From the NCBI GenBank assembly GCA_002083655.1, contig MSXR01000006.1, positions 1 to 39,722 on the forward strand: DNA of 39,722 nucleotides, in the 5' to 3' direction. The stretch's first letter is position 1. Every line of letters begins with the position of its first letter. The DNA is from Proteobacteria bacterium ST_bin14. Lineage in GTDB: Bacteria > Pseudomonadota > Alphaproteobacteria > Sphingomonadales > Sphingomonadaceae. Positions 23,822 through 31,443 of this stretch are shown in pieces. The translations under genes were made by a program, and so were the position numbers. Under the pieces are notes generated by a model. It was not told where the DNA came from, searched no databases, and worked only from the letters and a program-made list of their open reading frames with translations.

Positions 23822-25302
23822 TTCACATCTCCCGAGCCAGGCTGGCCAAGTTCGAAATCGGATACCGGTCGCAAGCGCGGATCATGCGAATCATACAGCA
23901 GCGCGCCGTCAATCCACACCATATCCGGCCGGGTATAGACGCTGAACGGATTGCCGTTCCACAACACCACGTCTGCCATTTTGCCCGGTTTCAGGCTGCC
24001 GGTTTTGTCAAATATCCCCAGCGCCTTGGCCGGGCCAGAAGTGAGCCAGGTCCAGGCAGTGGCATCGGAAATGTCTATCCCTGCACGCCGCCCGGCGGCC
24101 AGCGCCTTGGCGACTTCCTGGTTCAGCCGCTGAATGCCGTTCGCGTCATCCGAATGGATCATCGCACAGGCACCGGCCTTGTGTAGCAGCGGCAGGTTTT
24201 CGCTGATCGCGTCATAGGATTCCATTTTGAAACCCCACCAGTCCGCCCAGACGGCGGCACAGGTGCTGTTCGCCTTCAGCAGATCGCCAATTTTATAGGC
24301 CTCAACCGCGTGGTGGAACGCGCTGACACGATAGCCAAATTCCTTGGCCATATCCATCACCAGCGCCATTTCGTCCGCGCGGTAGCAATGGTTCTGCACC
24401 AGGATTTCGCCGGCCAGCACACCGCGCAACGTATCCATGCCAATGTCGCGCGCGGGCGGCTCGCCGCCGTCTGCCTCATATTTGTCCCAGCGGCGCTTAT
24501 ACTCAGCGGCGCGTGCCCAGGTTTGGCGATCAACGGCGATATTGCCCATCCGCGTCGAAGGCTGACGACCCTTGCCGCCATAAACGCGCTTGGGGTTTTC
24601 CCCGCAGGCCATTTTCAGTCCGTAAGGCGCGCCGGGGAACTTCATGCCCTGCGGCGTGCTCGCATAGACGTTTTTCAGCACCACGGATCGCCCGCCAAAC
24701 AAATTGGCGGAGCCGGGCAAAATCTGCAGCGTGGTGACGCCGCCATTGGCAAGCGCTCGGCTGAAACCGGGGTCTTGCGGCCACACGCTGTGTTCGGCCC
24801 ATACATCGGCGGTAACGGGACTAGTCGCCTCATTGCCATCCGAATTCGCGTCGACGCCTGGCGAAGGATAATTGCCGAGATGGCTGTGAATATCGATCAC
24901 GCCGGGGGTCAGGGTTTTGCCGGTGCCGTCAATGATCACCGCGCCTGCTGGCGCTGCGATGGTCTGGCCAACTTCAACAATCTTGCCATCGGCAAACAAC
25001 GCGGAACCGCGCTCAATCTTGCCGCCTTCGCCGTCAAAAATCGTGACGTTGGTGATCAGCGTCGGCTTGCCCGGATAGGCCTTGTAGGTCGAAGGGAAGG
25101 GATCGTGATTATACCCCTTGCCCATGCCGGGGCCGGACCTGGCCGGTGCATTCGCCGCCGTTTTCGGCTTGGCATTGCCGCTGGTCGCACAGGCGGATAA
25201 CAAAATCGCCGCCGCCAATGTGGCGATGATGCCCGGCGTGATCCCCGGCGTGATCCCCGGCGTGATCCCCGGCTTGATCCCCGGCTTCATCCTTGTCGTC
25301 AT
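23818..25302 (-). CDS. Lipoprotein amidohydrolase (imidazolonepropionase/Xaa-Pro-dipeptidase-like)
   Basis: This is a metal-dependent hydrolase of 494 residues. The metal motif is intact: TPGVIDIHSH with His139 and His141, further His in QNHCYRADE and SAFHHAVEA, and the catalytic Asp region MIHSDDANG. The C-terminal GSLKPGKMADVVLWNGNP is typical of the superfamily. The N-terminus is unusual: MTTRMKPGIK, then repeated PGIT units (7-25), then the hydrophobic segment and lipobox LLSAC with Cys38. The repeats are encoded by five 12-bp tandem units. The start at 25302 has AGGGG 8 nt upstream; an open frame exists earlier but without a site. It is the first gene of the amidohydrolase pair and probably hydrolyses peptides or cyclic amides in the periplasm. 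Confidence 0.9.
   Translation of the reverse strand: MTTRMKPGIKPGITPGITPGITPGIIATLAAAILLSACATSGNAKPKTAANAPARSGPGMGKGYNHDPFPSTYKAYPGKPTLITNVTIFDGEGGKIERGSALFADGKIVEVGQTIAAPAGAVIIDGTGKTLTPGVIDIHSHLGNYPSPGVDANSDGNEATSPVTADVWAEHSVWPQDPGFSRALANGGVTTLQILPGSANLFGGRSVVLKNVYASTPQGMKFPGAPYGLKMACGENPKRVYGGKGRQPSTRMGNIAVDRQTWARAAEYKRRWDKYEADGGEPPARDIGMDTLRGVLAGEILVQNHCYRADEMALVMDMAKEFGYRVSAFHHAVEAYKIGDLLKANSTCAAVWADWWGFKMESYDAISENLPLLHKAGACAMIHSDDANGIQRLNQEVAKALAAGRRAGIDISDATAWTWLTSGPAKALGIFDKTGSLKPGKMADVVLWNGNPFSVYTRPDMVWIDGALLYDSHDPRLRPVSDFELGQPGSGDVK
25232..25291. repeat. Five 12-bp tandem units inside the amidohydrolase signal region
   Basis: There are five consecutive units: CCCGGCGTGATC three times (25232-25267), then CCCGGCTTGATC and CCCGGCTTCATC. 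They encode the PGIT/PGIK/MKPG region just before the lipoprotein hydrophobic segment. Because the unit is four codons, changes in copy number would lengthen or shorten the N-terminus without frameshift. Confidence 0.95.
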
Positions 25303-25399
25303 GCTAACCCCTTTTTGGCCTGTTGTTCGGGCCTTTGGGGCTAACATTCCGGCAATATGCGCCCATGTCAATCACGGGCAGGTCCAATCCATCAGGCGA

Positions 25400-26551
25400 T
25401 CAAAGTGATCGCCCGATGAGTTCCTTCATGATTTCATTCGTGCCGCCATAAATCCGGCTGACGCGTGCACCGCGCCACATGCGGGCGATGGGATATTCGT
25501 TCATATAGCCTGCGCCGCCGTGCAATTGCAGGCACTTGTCCATCACTTCCCATTGCAGATCGGTATGCCATAATTTGGCGGCTGCGCCCTCGGTTGGGGT
25601 CAATTCCTTGGCGAGGTGGCGCTTGATCGCCCAGTCGAGATGCGCCCAGCCAACCTGCAGCTTCGCCTTCAGATCGGCCAGCACGAAACGGGTGTTCTGG
25701 AAATCAAAAACCGTGCCCATAAACGCCTTGCGATCCTTGGTGAAGGCGACCGTATCGTCAAATGCGCGCTGGGCAGATGCCTGTACGCCGATGGCGATCG
25801 ACAGGCGTTCCTGCGGCAACTGGCTCATCAGATAGATAAAGCCCTTGCCCTCTTCACCCAGGCAATTGGTCATCGGCACGCGGACGTCTTCGAAGAACAA
25901 CTCGCTGGTGTCGGCGGCATCCTGGCCGATCTTGTCGAGGTTGCGCCCGCGCTTAAAGCCTTCCCGGTCAGCCTCGACCAGGATGATCGACATGCCCTTA
26001 TAGGCGGGTTTGGCGTCGGGATCGGTCTTGGCGACGACCAGGATCAGGTCGGCGTTCTGGCCGTTGGTGATGTACGTCTTGCTGCCGTTGATGACGTAAT
26101 GATTGCCATCTTTTTTGGCGCTGGTGCGGATCGCCTGCAGATCAGAACCGGTACCCGGCTCGGTCATCGCAATCGCGGTGATGGTTTCGCCCGATACGAG
26201 GCGAGGTAGCCACTGCTTCTTCTGCTCTTCGGAGCCGTACTGGACCAGATAATCGCAAACAATGTCGGATTGCAGCGAGAAGCCGAGCGGCACGCCAATG
26301 TACGACACTTCCTCATCAACAATCGCGTTATAGCCAAAATCAAGGCCAAGCCCGCCATATTCTTCCGGCACGGTTGGGCACAGCATGCCAATGGCACCGC
26401 CCTTTTTCCAGATTTCCTTGTCGACAATGCCGGCTTCTTCCCAGTCATTCACATGGGGCACGGCTTCTTTTTGCAAAAAGCTGCGCACGGTCTGGCGGAA
26501 AGCCTCATGATCTTCGCCATAAGCGAAGCGGCCGGAAAGTGTGTCGAGCAT
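25400..26551 (-). CDS. Acyl-CoA dehydrogenase, long-chain/isovaleryl active-site type
   Basis: This FAD enzyme introduces the 2,3-double bond in acyl-CoA. It has 383 residues, the normal family length. FAD/substrate signatures are AMTEPGTGSD (128-137) and LHGGAGYMNEYPIARMWR near the C-terminus. The catalytic base of medium-chain enzymes (Glu in IYEGTNEI) is Gly here (IYGGTNEI, 367-374). Glu248 in LPQERL occupies the alternative helix-G position used by long-chain and isovaleryl-CoA dehydrogenases. Activity is therefore expected, with that subfamily's substrate preference. The start at 26551 has AGAGGA 6 nt upstream. The reading frame is open 460 nt further upstream, but that part is antisense to the FAH gene. 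It is divergent from the FAH-family hydrolase. Confidence 0.93.
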   Translation of the reverse strand: MLDTLSGRFAYGEDHEAFRQTVRSFLQKEAVPHVNDWEEAGIVDKEIWKKGGAIGMLCPTVPEEYGGLGLDFGYNAIVDEEVSYIGVPLGFSLQSDIVCDYLVQYGSEEQKKQWLPRLVSGETITAIAMTEPGTGSDLQAIRTSAKKDGNHYVINGSKTYITNGQNADLILVVAKTDPDAKPAYKGMSIILVEADREGFKRGRNLDKIGQDAADTSELFFEDVRVPMTNCLGEEGKGFIYLMSQLPQERLSIAIGVQASAQRAFDDTVAFTKDRKAFMGTVFDFQNTRFVLADLKAKLQVGWAHLDWAIKRHLAKELTPTEGAAAKLWHTDLQWEVMDKCLQLHGGAGYMNEYPIARMWRGARVSRIYGGTNEIMKELIGRSL

Positions 26552-26689
26552 GTCAGTCCTCTCTTGAAACCTTTTGCCCAAATTGCGGGCACGCGGCGGC
26601 GCGGTCAATAGGGCAGTTGGCCTATGGCTGGTCTCGACACGCCGCGCGAGCAGAGTAAGGTTGGCAAAACGATAAACGCAGGAGAGACT

Positions 26690-27697
26690 ATGAAACTGGC
26701 CAGCCTTAAACACGGTCGTGATGGCAAACTGGTCGTCGTGTCGCCCGATCTGGCCTGGTATGCCGATGCGGGCCATATCGCGCCGACAATGCAGGCTGCG
26801 CTCGATGATTGGGACACGTTGTTGCCCGCGTTGCAGAACCTGTCGACTGATCTGGAGCATGAGGCGATCCCGATGCGGCGCTTCCACGAACATGGGGCTG
26901 CCGCACCCCTGCCGCGCGCTTACCAATGGGCTGATGGCTCTGCCTATGTGAACCATGTCGCGCTGGTGCGGCAGGCGCGCGGCGCCGAAATGCCCGACAG
27001 CTTCTGGCACGATCCGCTAATGTATCAGGGCGGATCGGACGGGTTTTTGGGGCCGCGGGATTCGATTCCGCTGAAAGATGAAGCCTGGGGCTGCGATTTG
27101 GAGGGCGAAGTTGTCGTCGTCACTGGCGATGTGCCGATGGGCGCAACCCGCGACGAAGCGCTGGCCGCGATCCGGCTGGTCGGCCTCACCAATGACGTGT
27201 CCTTGCGCAACTTGATCCCCGGTGAACTCGCCAAGGGGTTCGGCTTTTTCCAGTCAAAACCTGCCAGCGCCTTTTCGCCGGTGTTCGTCACACCCGATTC
27301 GCTGGGTGACTGGTGGAAAGACGGCAAGCTTCACCGCAAGCTGATGATCGACCTGAACGGCAAGGCTTTGGGGCGCGTGAATGCGGCTGAGGATATGACA
27401 TTCGATTTCGGCACGCTGATCGCCCACGCCGCCAAAACGCGCGCACTGGCCGCTGGCACCATCATCGGATCGGGCACGGTTTCTAATCGCGGCGCGGATG
27501 GCGGGCCGGGCAAGCCGATTGCCGATGGCGGCGTTGGCTATGCGTGTCTTGCCGAAGTGCGCACCGTGGAAACGATCTCAGCCGGTGCGCCGGTAACGCC
27601 GTTCCTGAAAGCGGGGGACACGGTGCGGATTTGGGCAGAGGATGACCGGCATCACACTATTTTCGGCGCGATAGAACAGTCGGTGGTCGCGGTTTAG
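26690..27697 (+). CDS. Fumarylacetoacetate hydrolase (FAH) family protein
   Basis: The 335-residue protein has the FAH-fold C-terminal domain, with the metal-site region DLEGEVVVVTGD and the downstream FGFFQSKPASAFSPVFV and GSGTVSNRG segments. The N-terminal part (1-100) is the smaller FAH N-domain. Such enzymes cleave C-C bonds of 1,3-diketo or acylpyruvate compounds in aromatic ring breakdown, or decarboxylate oxo-acids. The ATG at 26690 has AGGAG 5 nt upstream. It is divergent from the acyl-CoA dehydrogenase, with 138 bp between the starts. A role in tyrosine or homogentisate degradation is not supported by neighbours, so the exact substrate is left open. Confidence 0.9.
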   Translation: MKLASLKHGRDGKLVVVSPDLAWYADAGHIAPTMQAALDDWDTLLPALQNLSTDLEHEAIPMRRFHEHGAAAPLPRAYQWADGSAYVNHVALVRQARGAEMPDSFWHDPLMYQGGSDGFLGPRDSIPLKDEAWGCDLEGEVVVVTGDVPMGATRDEALAAIRLVGLTNDVSLRNLIPGELAKGFGFFQSKPASAFSPVFVTPDSLGDWWKDGKLHRKLMIDLNGKALGRVNAAEDMTFDFGTLIAHAAKTRALAAGTIIGSGTVSNRGADGGPGKPIADGGVGYACLAEVRTVETISAGAPVTPFLKAGDTVRIWAEDDRHHTIFGAIEQSVVAV

Positions 27698-27840
27698 GCT
27701 GCGAACCCACGAACGACCGCTATTGGCGCACGGGCAGAACGGTGGAGATTGGGTGGATTGCGGAAAGGCGGCTTTCGGGAGAGGACAAGCTTTAAGCAGC
27801 CGTAGTTGATGATGGGCAATACATCCTGAAGGAGGTTTCG

Positions 27841-28512
27841 TTGAGGTACATCGCCATTTTAGCTCTGGCTGCCTCCCCCGCGACATCGCAATCGGTCCAA
27901 TACCCGCCGAGAGGATCAGCGGAACAGCGCGCCGCGTATGTTCGAGGCCAGGCAAATCAAATTAGGTTTGAACAGAAGCTATTCGTGGATGCGGGGTTTC
28001 AACCGATCGAAGCTCTTGCGGCAGATAAACGAACCGTAAAGCGCGTGTTGTTCGCAGACCCGTACATGATGCTACGGGTTCCGGGCATAGAAATTGAGCG
28101 GATGACGAATGGGACAATCACGCTGAAGCTGATCGGCCGTACCGGGGCAAGCACTCCAGCAATCCTGCCAACTTCTGCTTGGACACTCCTGAGCAGCTTG
28201 CAAGGGACGTTGTTGAGGCCAAAGCAGTATGTGCCTTGGGATCCGCCCAATGCCAATGCCCCGGCGCCGCTGCCACCGCCGATTTGTCATGGCTGGATTG
28301 CTCGTTTTGGCACGGCCGATGAGACGGGCGTTCAGAGCGGAAGCTGGGGGCAGTGTGGGGGTGCCGATCAACCATTATCCGTCTTCGCCGTTGAAATGGC
28401 GAGATTGGCGGTCTCAACGCGCCCAGCTTGCAAGTTCGACGACGCCAATCCGTTCTGGGCTTTCAACGCGTGCTTCTCTGGTCAACCAAAACCATCGCCC
28501 GACCGGATTTGA
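27841..28512 (+). CDS. Unrecognised secreted protein with four cysteines
   Basis: I do not recognise this 223-residue protein. It starts with a short signal-peptide-like segment (MRYIAILALAASPATSQS). The mature part has four cysteines (Cys149, 172, 197, 211), all in the C-terminal third, which could form two disulfides in the periplasm. A Pro-rich linker (132-148) separates an N-terminal charged region from this Cys domain. The start is TTG at 27841, supported by a very strong AAGGAGG 5 nt upstream. Base composition is visibly less GC-rich than the flanking genes. No operon partner is evident: the gene is 143 nt after the FAH gene and the downstream 233 nt have no convincing gene. It may be an acquired or fast-evolving gene. 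Confidence 0.7.
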   Translation: MRYIAILALAASPATSQSVQYPPRGSAEQRAAYVRGQANQIRFEQKLFVDAGFQPIEALAADKRTVKRVLFADPYMMLRVPGIEIERMTNGTITLKLIGRTGASTPAILPTSAWTLLSSLQGTLLRPKQYVPWDPPNANAPAPLPPPICHGWIARFGTADETGVQSGSWGQCGGADQPLSVFAVEMARLAVSTRPACKFDDANPFWAFNACFSGQPKPSPDRI

Positions 28513-28745
28513 AAATCGATGGGTTAGAGCGGCAGCTACTAGGGTCAGCAGTCAGGCGAACGAATGTCTGCGTTTGGGGCGATAGCCGACAGGCTGCTTT
28601 TTATGAGCCTATGACCTATACTAGCTGTGAGGGTCGGCGAATTTCCGCTTCCTCGGTTCTGGCTGCTCCCTTCGCCTTGGCTCGGGGCGAACAGGGGGCG
28701 GCTCACATGAGGCCGGATTCAACACCAACGATCAGCGACGGGCGA

Positions 28746-28937
28746 TCAGCGGCCGGCGCGGGGGTTTTTCCAGAATGTCCGCGCCACCAGGGCTGCTGCA
28801 ACATAAACCGCGTACAGTGCCAGCGAGGGTAGCAGCATCAGCGCTGATATCGTCAGAAAGCCAATGCCGATAACCGCATCAATGGCGGGGAGGCTGGCGG
28901 TGCGGGTCTTGGCGCGGGTAATTGGCTGCATGTACAT
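28746..28937 (-). CDS. Small integral membrane protein, function unknown
   Basis: The 63-residue protein has a charged N-terminus (KTR), a long hydrophobic region (about 18-53, room for one long or two short membrane helices, with a Pro in the middle) and a basic C-terminus (ARTFWKNPRAGR). AGGAG lies 8 nt before the ATG on the minus strand. It is divergent from the haloalkane dehalogenase gene. No family is recognised; translation is supported only by the ribosome-binding site and coherent hydrophobicity. Confidence 0.6.
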   Translation of the reverse strand: MYMQPITRAKTRTASLPAIDAVIGIGFLTISALMLLPSLALYAVYVAAALVARTFWKNPRAGR

Positions 28938-29054
28938 GAAGCGGCTCCTGTCTCATGGGCATAATGCATGACACAGGTTAATGATCCCTGACGGATTGAC
29001 GTCGAAAGCCTGACCCTGGAATTTACCTGCCACGCAAGGACAAGGAAGCCCGTG

Positions 29055-29960
29055 ATGATCGAAGCCAAGCGCACCCCTGAAGACCGTTTTGCAGCGATTC
29101 CCGATTTTGATTTTCCGGTGCGCTATGTCGATGATCTGCCGGGGTATGAGGGGTTACGCAGCGCCTATATTGATGCAGGGCCTGCCGACGCCGACCGCGT
29201 GTTCCTGTGCCAGCACGGCGAACCCAGCTGGAGCTTTTTGTACCGCCGGATGATCCCGGTTTTTCTGGAAACCGGCGCGCGAGTGATCTGCCCCGATTTT
29301 CTGGGCTTTGGCCGGTCTGACAAGCCGGTGCATCAGGCTGATTACAGCTTCGACTTCCACCGCAACTGGCTGATCGCGCTGGTGGAGCGGCTTGACCTGA
29401 AAAACATCACGCTGGTGGTGCAGGATTGGGGTGGGCTGATCGGGCTGACCCTGCCGGTCGCGCCGGGCATGGCGGATCGGATCGCGCGGCTGATCGTGAT
29501 GAACACAGGTATCGGCACCGGGGCGTCGCCCGGCCCCGGTTTTATGATGTGGAAGGCCTATGCCGCGTCCACGCCCGATCTTCCGATTGGTGCGCTGATT
29601 GCACGGGGCACGCCGCACCTGACGGCTGCTGAGATTGCCGCCTATGACGCGCCGTATCCTGACGCCAGTTACAAGGCCGGCGCACAGATATTCCCGTCGC
29701 TGGTGCCGATTGAGCCGGACATGGCGGGTGCCGCGATTGGCCGCGCGGCGGCTGAATTCTGGTCGCAGCGCTGGGCCGGGCCCAGCTTCATGGCGGTGGG
29801 GGCTGCCGATCCGGTGTTGGGGCCGCCGCAGATGGAGGCGCTGCGCAAACAGATCAGGGGGTGCCCGCCACCCATGATGATCGAAGACGGGGGCCATTTC
29901 GTCCAGGAATGGGGTGAACCGATTGCCCGCGCCGCGATTGCCGCATTTGGTGGTCGTTGA
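29055..29960 (+). CDS. Haloalkane dehalogenase, HLD-I (DhlA-like)
   Basis: The enzyme hydrolyses carbon-halogen bonds of haloalkanes to alcohol and halide. The 301-residue alpha/beta hydrolase matches DhlA closely, from family knowledge. The nucleophile is Asp124 in VVQDWGG, the acid Asp252 in AADPVLGPP and the base His281 in GGHFVQEWG. Halide-stabilising residues are Trp125 and probably Trp166, and HGEPSW (54-59) supplies the oxyanion region with Glu56. Numbering of Glu56, Asp124 and Trp125 coincides with DhlA. There is no signal peptide. The start is taken as ATG at 29055, with AAGGA 8 nt upstream; GTG at 29052 would add one residue. It lies between an orphan membrane protein and the bkd operon, with no other dehalogenation genes nearby. 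Confidence 0.93.
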   Translation: MIEAKRTPEDRFAAIPDFDFPVRYVDDLPGYEGLRSAYIDAGPADADRVFLCQHGEPSWSFLYRRMIPVFLETGARVICPDFLGFGRSDKPVHQADYSFDFHRNWLIALVERLDLKNITLVVQDWGGLIGLTLPVAPGMADRIARLIVMNTGIGTGASPGPGFMMWKAYAASTPDLPIGALIARGTPHLTAAEIAAYDAPYPDASYKAGAQIFPSLVPIEPDMAGAAIGRAAAEFWSQRWAGPSFMAVGAADPVLGPPQMEALRKQIRGCPPPMMIEDGGHFVQEWGEPIARAAIAAFGGR

Positions 29961-29985
29961 GGTCTCGCCATAGCCGTTGAAATTT

Positions 29986-29991
29986 TATAAC
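29986..29991 (+). promoter_or_regulatory. Possible -10 element upstream of bkdA1
   Basis: TATAAC lies in an AT-rich patch 54 nt before the bkdA1 start, in the 84-bp gap after the dehalogenase gene. I cannot identify a good -35 at the correct distance, so this is tentative. Confidence 0.25.
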
Positions 29992-30044
29992 AAGGTGCTG
30001 ATAAGCGAGTCCCGGGCTGGCCGGATACCCGCAATGGAGAGATC

Positions 30045-31334
30045 ATGGCTGGCGATCCGCCACGTGCCAATTTGCCACCGTTGACGCTGCACGTGCCAGA
30101 GCCGCGTTTCCGGCCCGGCGATGCGGTTGATTTTGTCGATATGGATGTGCCGCCAGCAGGCAGCGCGCCGCGCCCCGATACCGCCGCCCGGCCCGATAGT
30201 TTTGCGCCGCTGGCGTACGGGATGATCCGGGTGCTGGATGATGATGGCCAAGCTGTTGGCCCGTGGAACCCGCGACTTTCGCCTGATATGCTGCGGCGAA
30301 TGCTGCGCAGCATGGCGCTGGTCCGCGCGTTTGATGAACGCATGTTTCGTGCCCAGCGCCAGGGCAAGACCAGCTTTTACATGAAGTGTACCGGCGAAGA
30401 AGCCATCGCCGTCGCCGCCGCGCATGCGCTGGATTATGAGGATATGTGCTTTCCCTCCTATCGCCAGCAGGGGCTGCTCATCGCGCGTGGCTGGTCGCTG
30501 GTCGACATGATGAACCAGATTTATTCGAACAAGGGTGATCGGTTGCAGGGCAAGCAGTTGCCGATCATGTATTCGGTAAAGGAAGCCGGGTTCTTCTCCA
30601 TCTCTGGCAATCTCACCACGCAATATCCGCAAGCCGTTGGCTGGGCGATGGCGAGTGCGGCAAAGGGTGATACGCGCATCGCCGCCACCTGGTGCGGGGA
30701 AGGATCAACGGCAGAAGGCGATTTCCATTCGGCGTGCACCTTTGCCAGTGTCTACCGCGCGCCGGTGATCTTCAACGTCGTCAATAATCAATGGGCGATC
30801 AGCAGTTTTTCGGGTTTTGCCGGCGCAGAATCGACCACCTTTGCTGCGCGGGCGATTGGCTATGGCATTGCCGGGCTGCGGGTGGACGGGAATGATGCAC
30901 TCGCCGTCTATGCCGCCACTGCCTGGGCCGCCGAACGCGCGCGCACCAACCAGGGGCCAACGCTGATCGAGCATTTCACCTACCGGGCGGAGGGGCATTC
31001 GACATCGGATGATCCGGGGCAATACCGGTCGGCGGGCGAACCCAATGCCTGGCCGCTCGGCGATCCGATCAAGCGGCTTTGCGACCACCTGATCGCTATT
31101 GGCGAATGGGACGCCGAGCGCCACGCCGCACAGGATCTTGAACTCGCCGAACAGGTCAAAACCGCGCAAAAGGAAGCCGAGAAAAATGGCATATTGGGCC
31201 ACGGCCTCCACCAGCCGCTCGAAACGCTGTTCGATGGGGTGTTCGAAGAAATGCCCTGGCACTTGCGCGAGCAGCAGGCACAAATGATCGCCGAAGAAAC
31301 CGCCAGCGGCCGCCCATGGGCTGTAAAATCGTGA
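30045..31334 (+). CDS. bkdA1: Branched-chain 2-oxoacid dehydrogenase E1 alpha subunit
   Basis: This is the E1 component that decarboxylates 2-oxoacids from Val, Leu and Ile with thiamine diphosphate. The 429-residue protein has an N-terminal extension (1-90) before the dehydrogenase E1 domain. The ThDP-binding motif runs from GEGSTAEGD (218-226) to VVNNQWAI. YRAEGHSTSDDPGQYR corresponds to the regulatory loop of BCKDH E1 alpha. The length of about 430 and the N-terminal extension fit the BkdA1 type better than pyruvate dehydrogenase E1 alpha (about 350). E1 beta and E2 follow on the same strand. GGAG precedes the ATG. Confidence 0.93.
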   Translation: MAGDPPRANLPPLTLHVPEPRFRPGDAVDFVDMDVPPAGSAPRPDTAARPDSFAPLAYGMIRVLDDDGQAVGPWNPRLSPDMLRRMLRSMALVRAFDERMFRAQRQGKTSFYMKCTGEEAIAVAAAHALDYEDMCFPSYRQQGLLIARGWSLVDMMNQIYSNKGDRLQGKQLPIMYSVKEAGFFSISGNLTTQYPQAVGWAMASAAKGDTRIAATWCGEGSTAEGDFHSACTFASVYRAPVIFNVVNNQWAISSFSGFAGAESTTFAARAIGYGIAGLRVDGNDALAVYAATAWAAERARTNQGPTLIEHFTYRAEGHSTSDDPGQYRSAGEPNAWPLGDPIKRLCDHLIAIGEWDAERHAAQDLELAEQVKTAQKEAEKNGILGHGLHQPLETLFDGVFEEMPWHLREQQAQMIAEETASGRPWAVKS

Positions 31335-31350
31335 CGCTGTTTTTTCCATT

Positions 31351-31433
31351 CGTCACCCCGGCCTTGCGCCGGGGTCCCGCTTCCTTTCGCCCGCTGAAGA
31401 ATAGCGGAACCGCGGCTCAGGGCCGGGGTCACG
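31351..31433. repeat. Palindromic intergenic repeat, family B (copy 2)
   Basis: CGTCACCCCGG at 31351-31361 pairs with CCGGGGTCACG at 31423-31433. The left half itself can fold (CCCCGGC/GCCGGGG). The element occupies nearly all of the gap between the E1 alpha and E1 beta genes. Its right edge runs directly into the GGGAGGG that serves as the E1 beta ribosome-binding site. Confidence 0.75.
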
Positions 31434-31443
31434 GGAGGGTGGG

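Noticed and set aside
24310..25200. A 296-codon open frame on the plus strand
   Set aside because: It is antisense to the motif-complete amidohydrolase and has no coherent family features.
25400..26551. Acyl-CoA dehydrogenase as an inactive enzyme because IYEGT is IYGGT
   Set aside because: Glu248 in LPQERL matches the catalytic position used by long-chain and isovaleryl-CoA dehydrogenases, so activity is expected.
28428..28832. A 134-codon open frame overlapping and extending past the four-Cys secreted protein
   Set aside because: It has no ribosome-binding site or family, and it overlaps the end of a better-supported gene in another frame. A frameshifted continuation was considered, but nothing in the sequence supports it.
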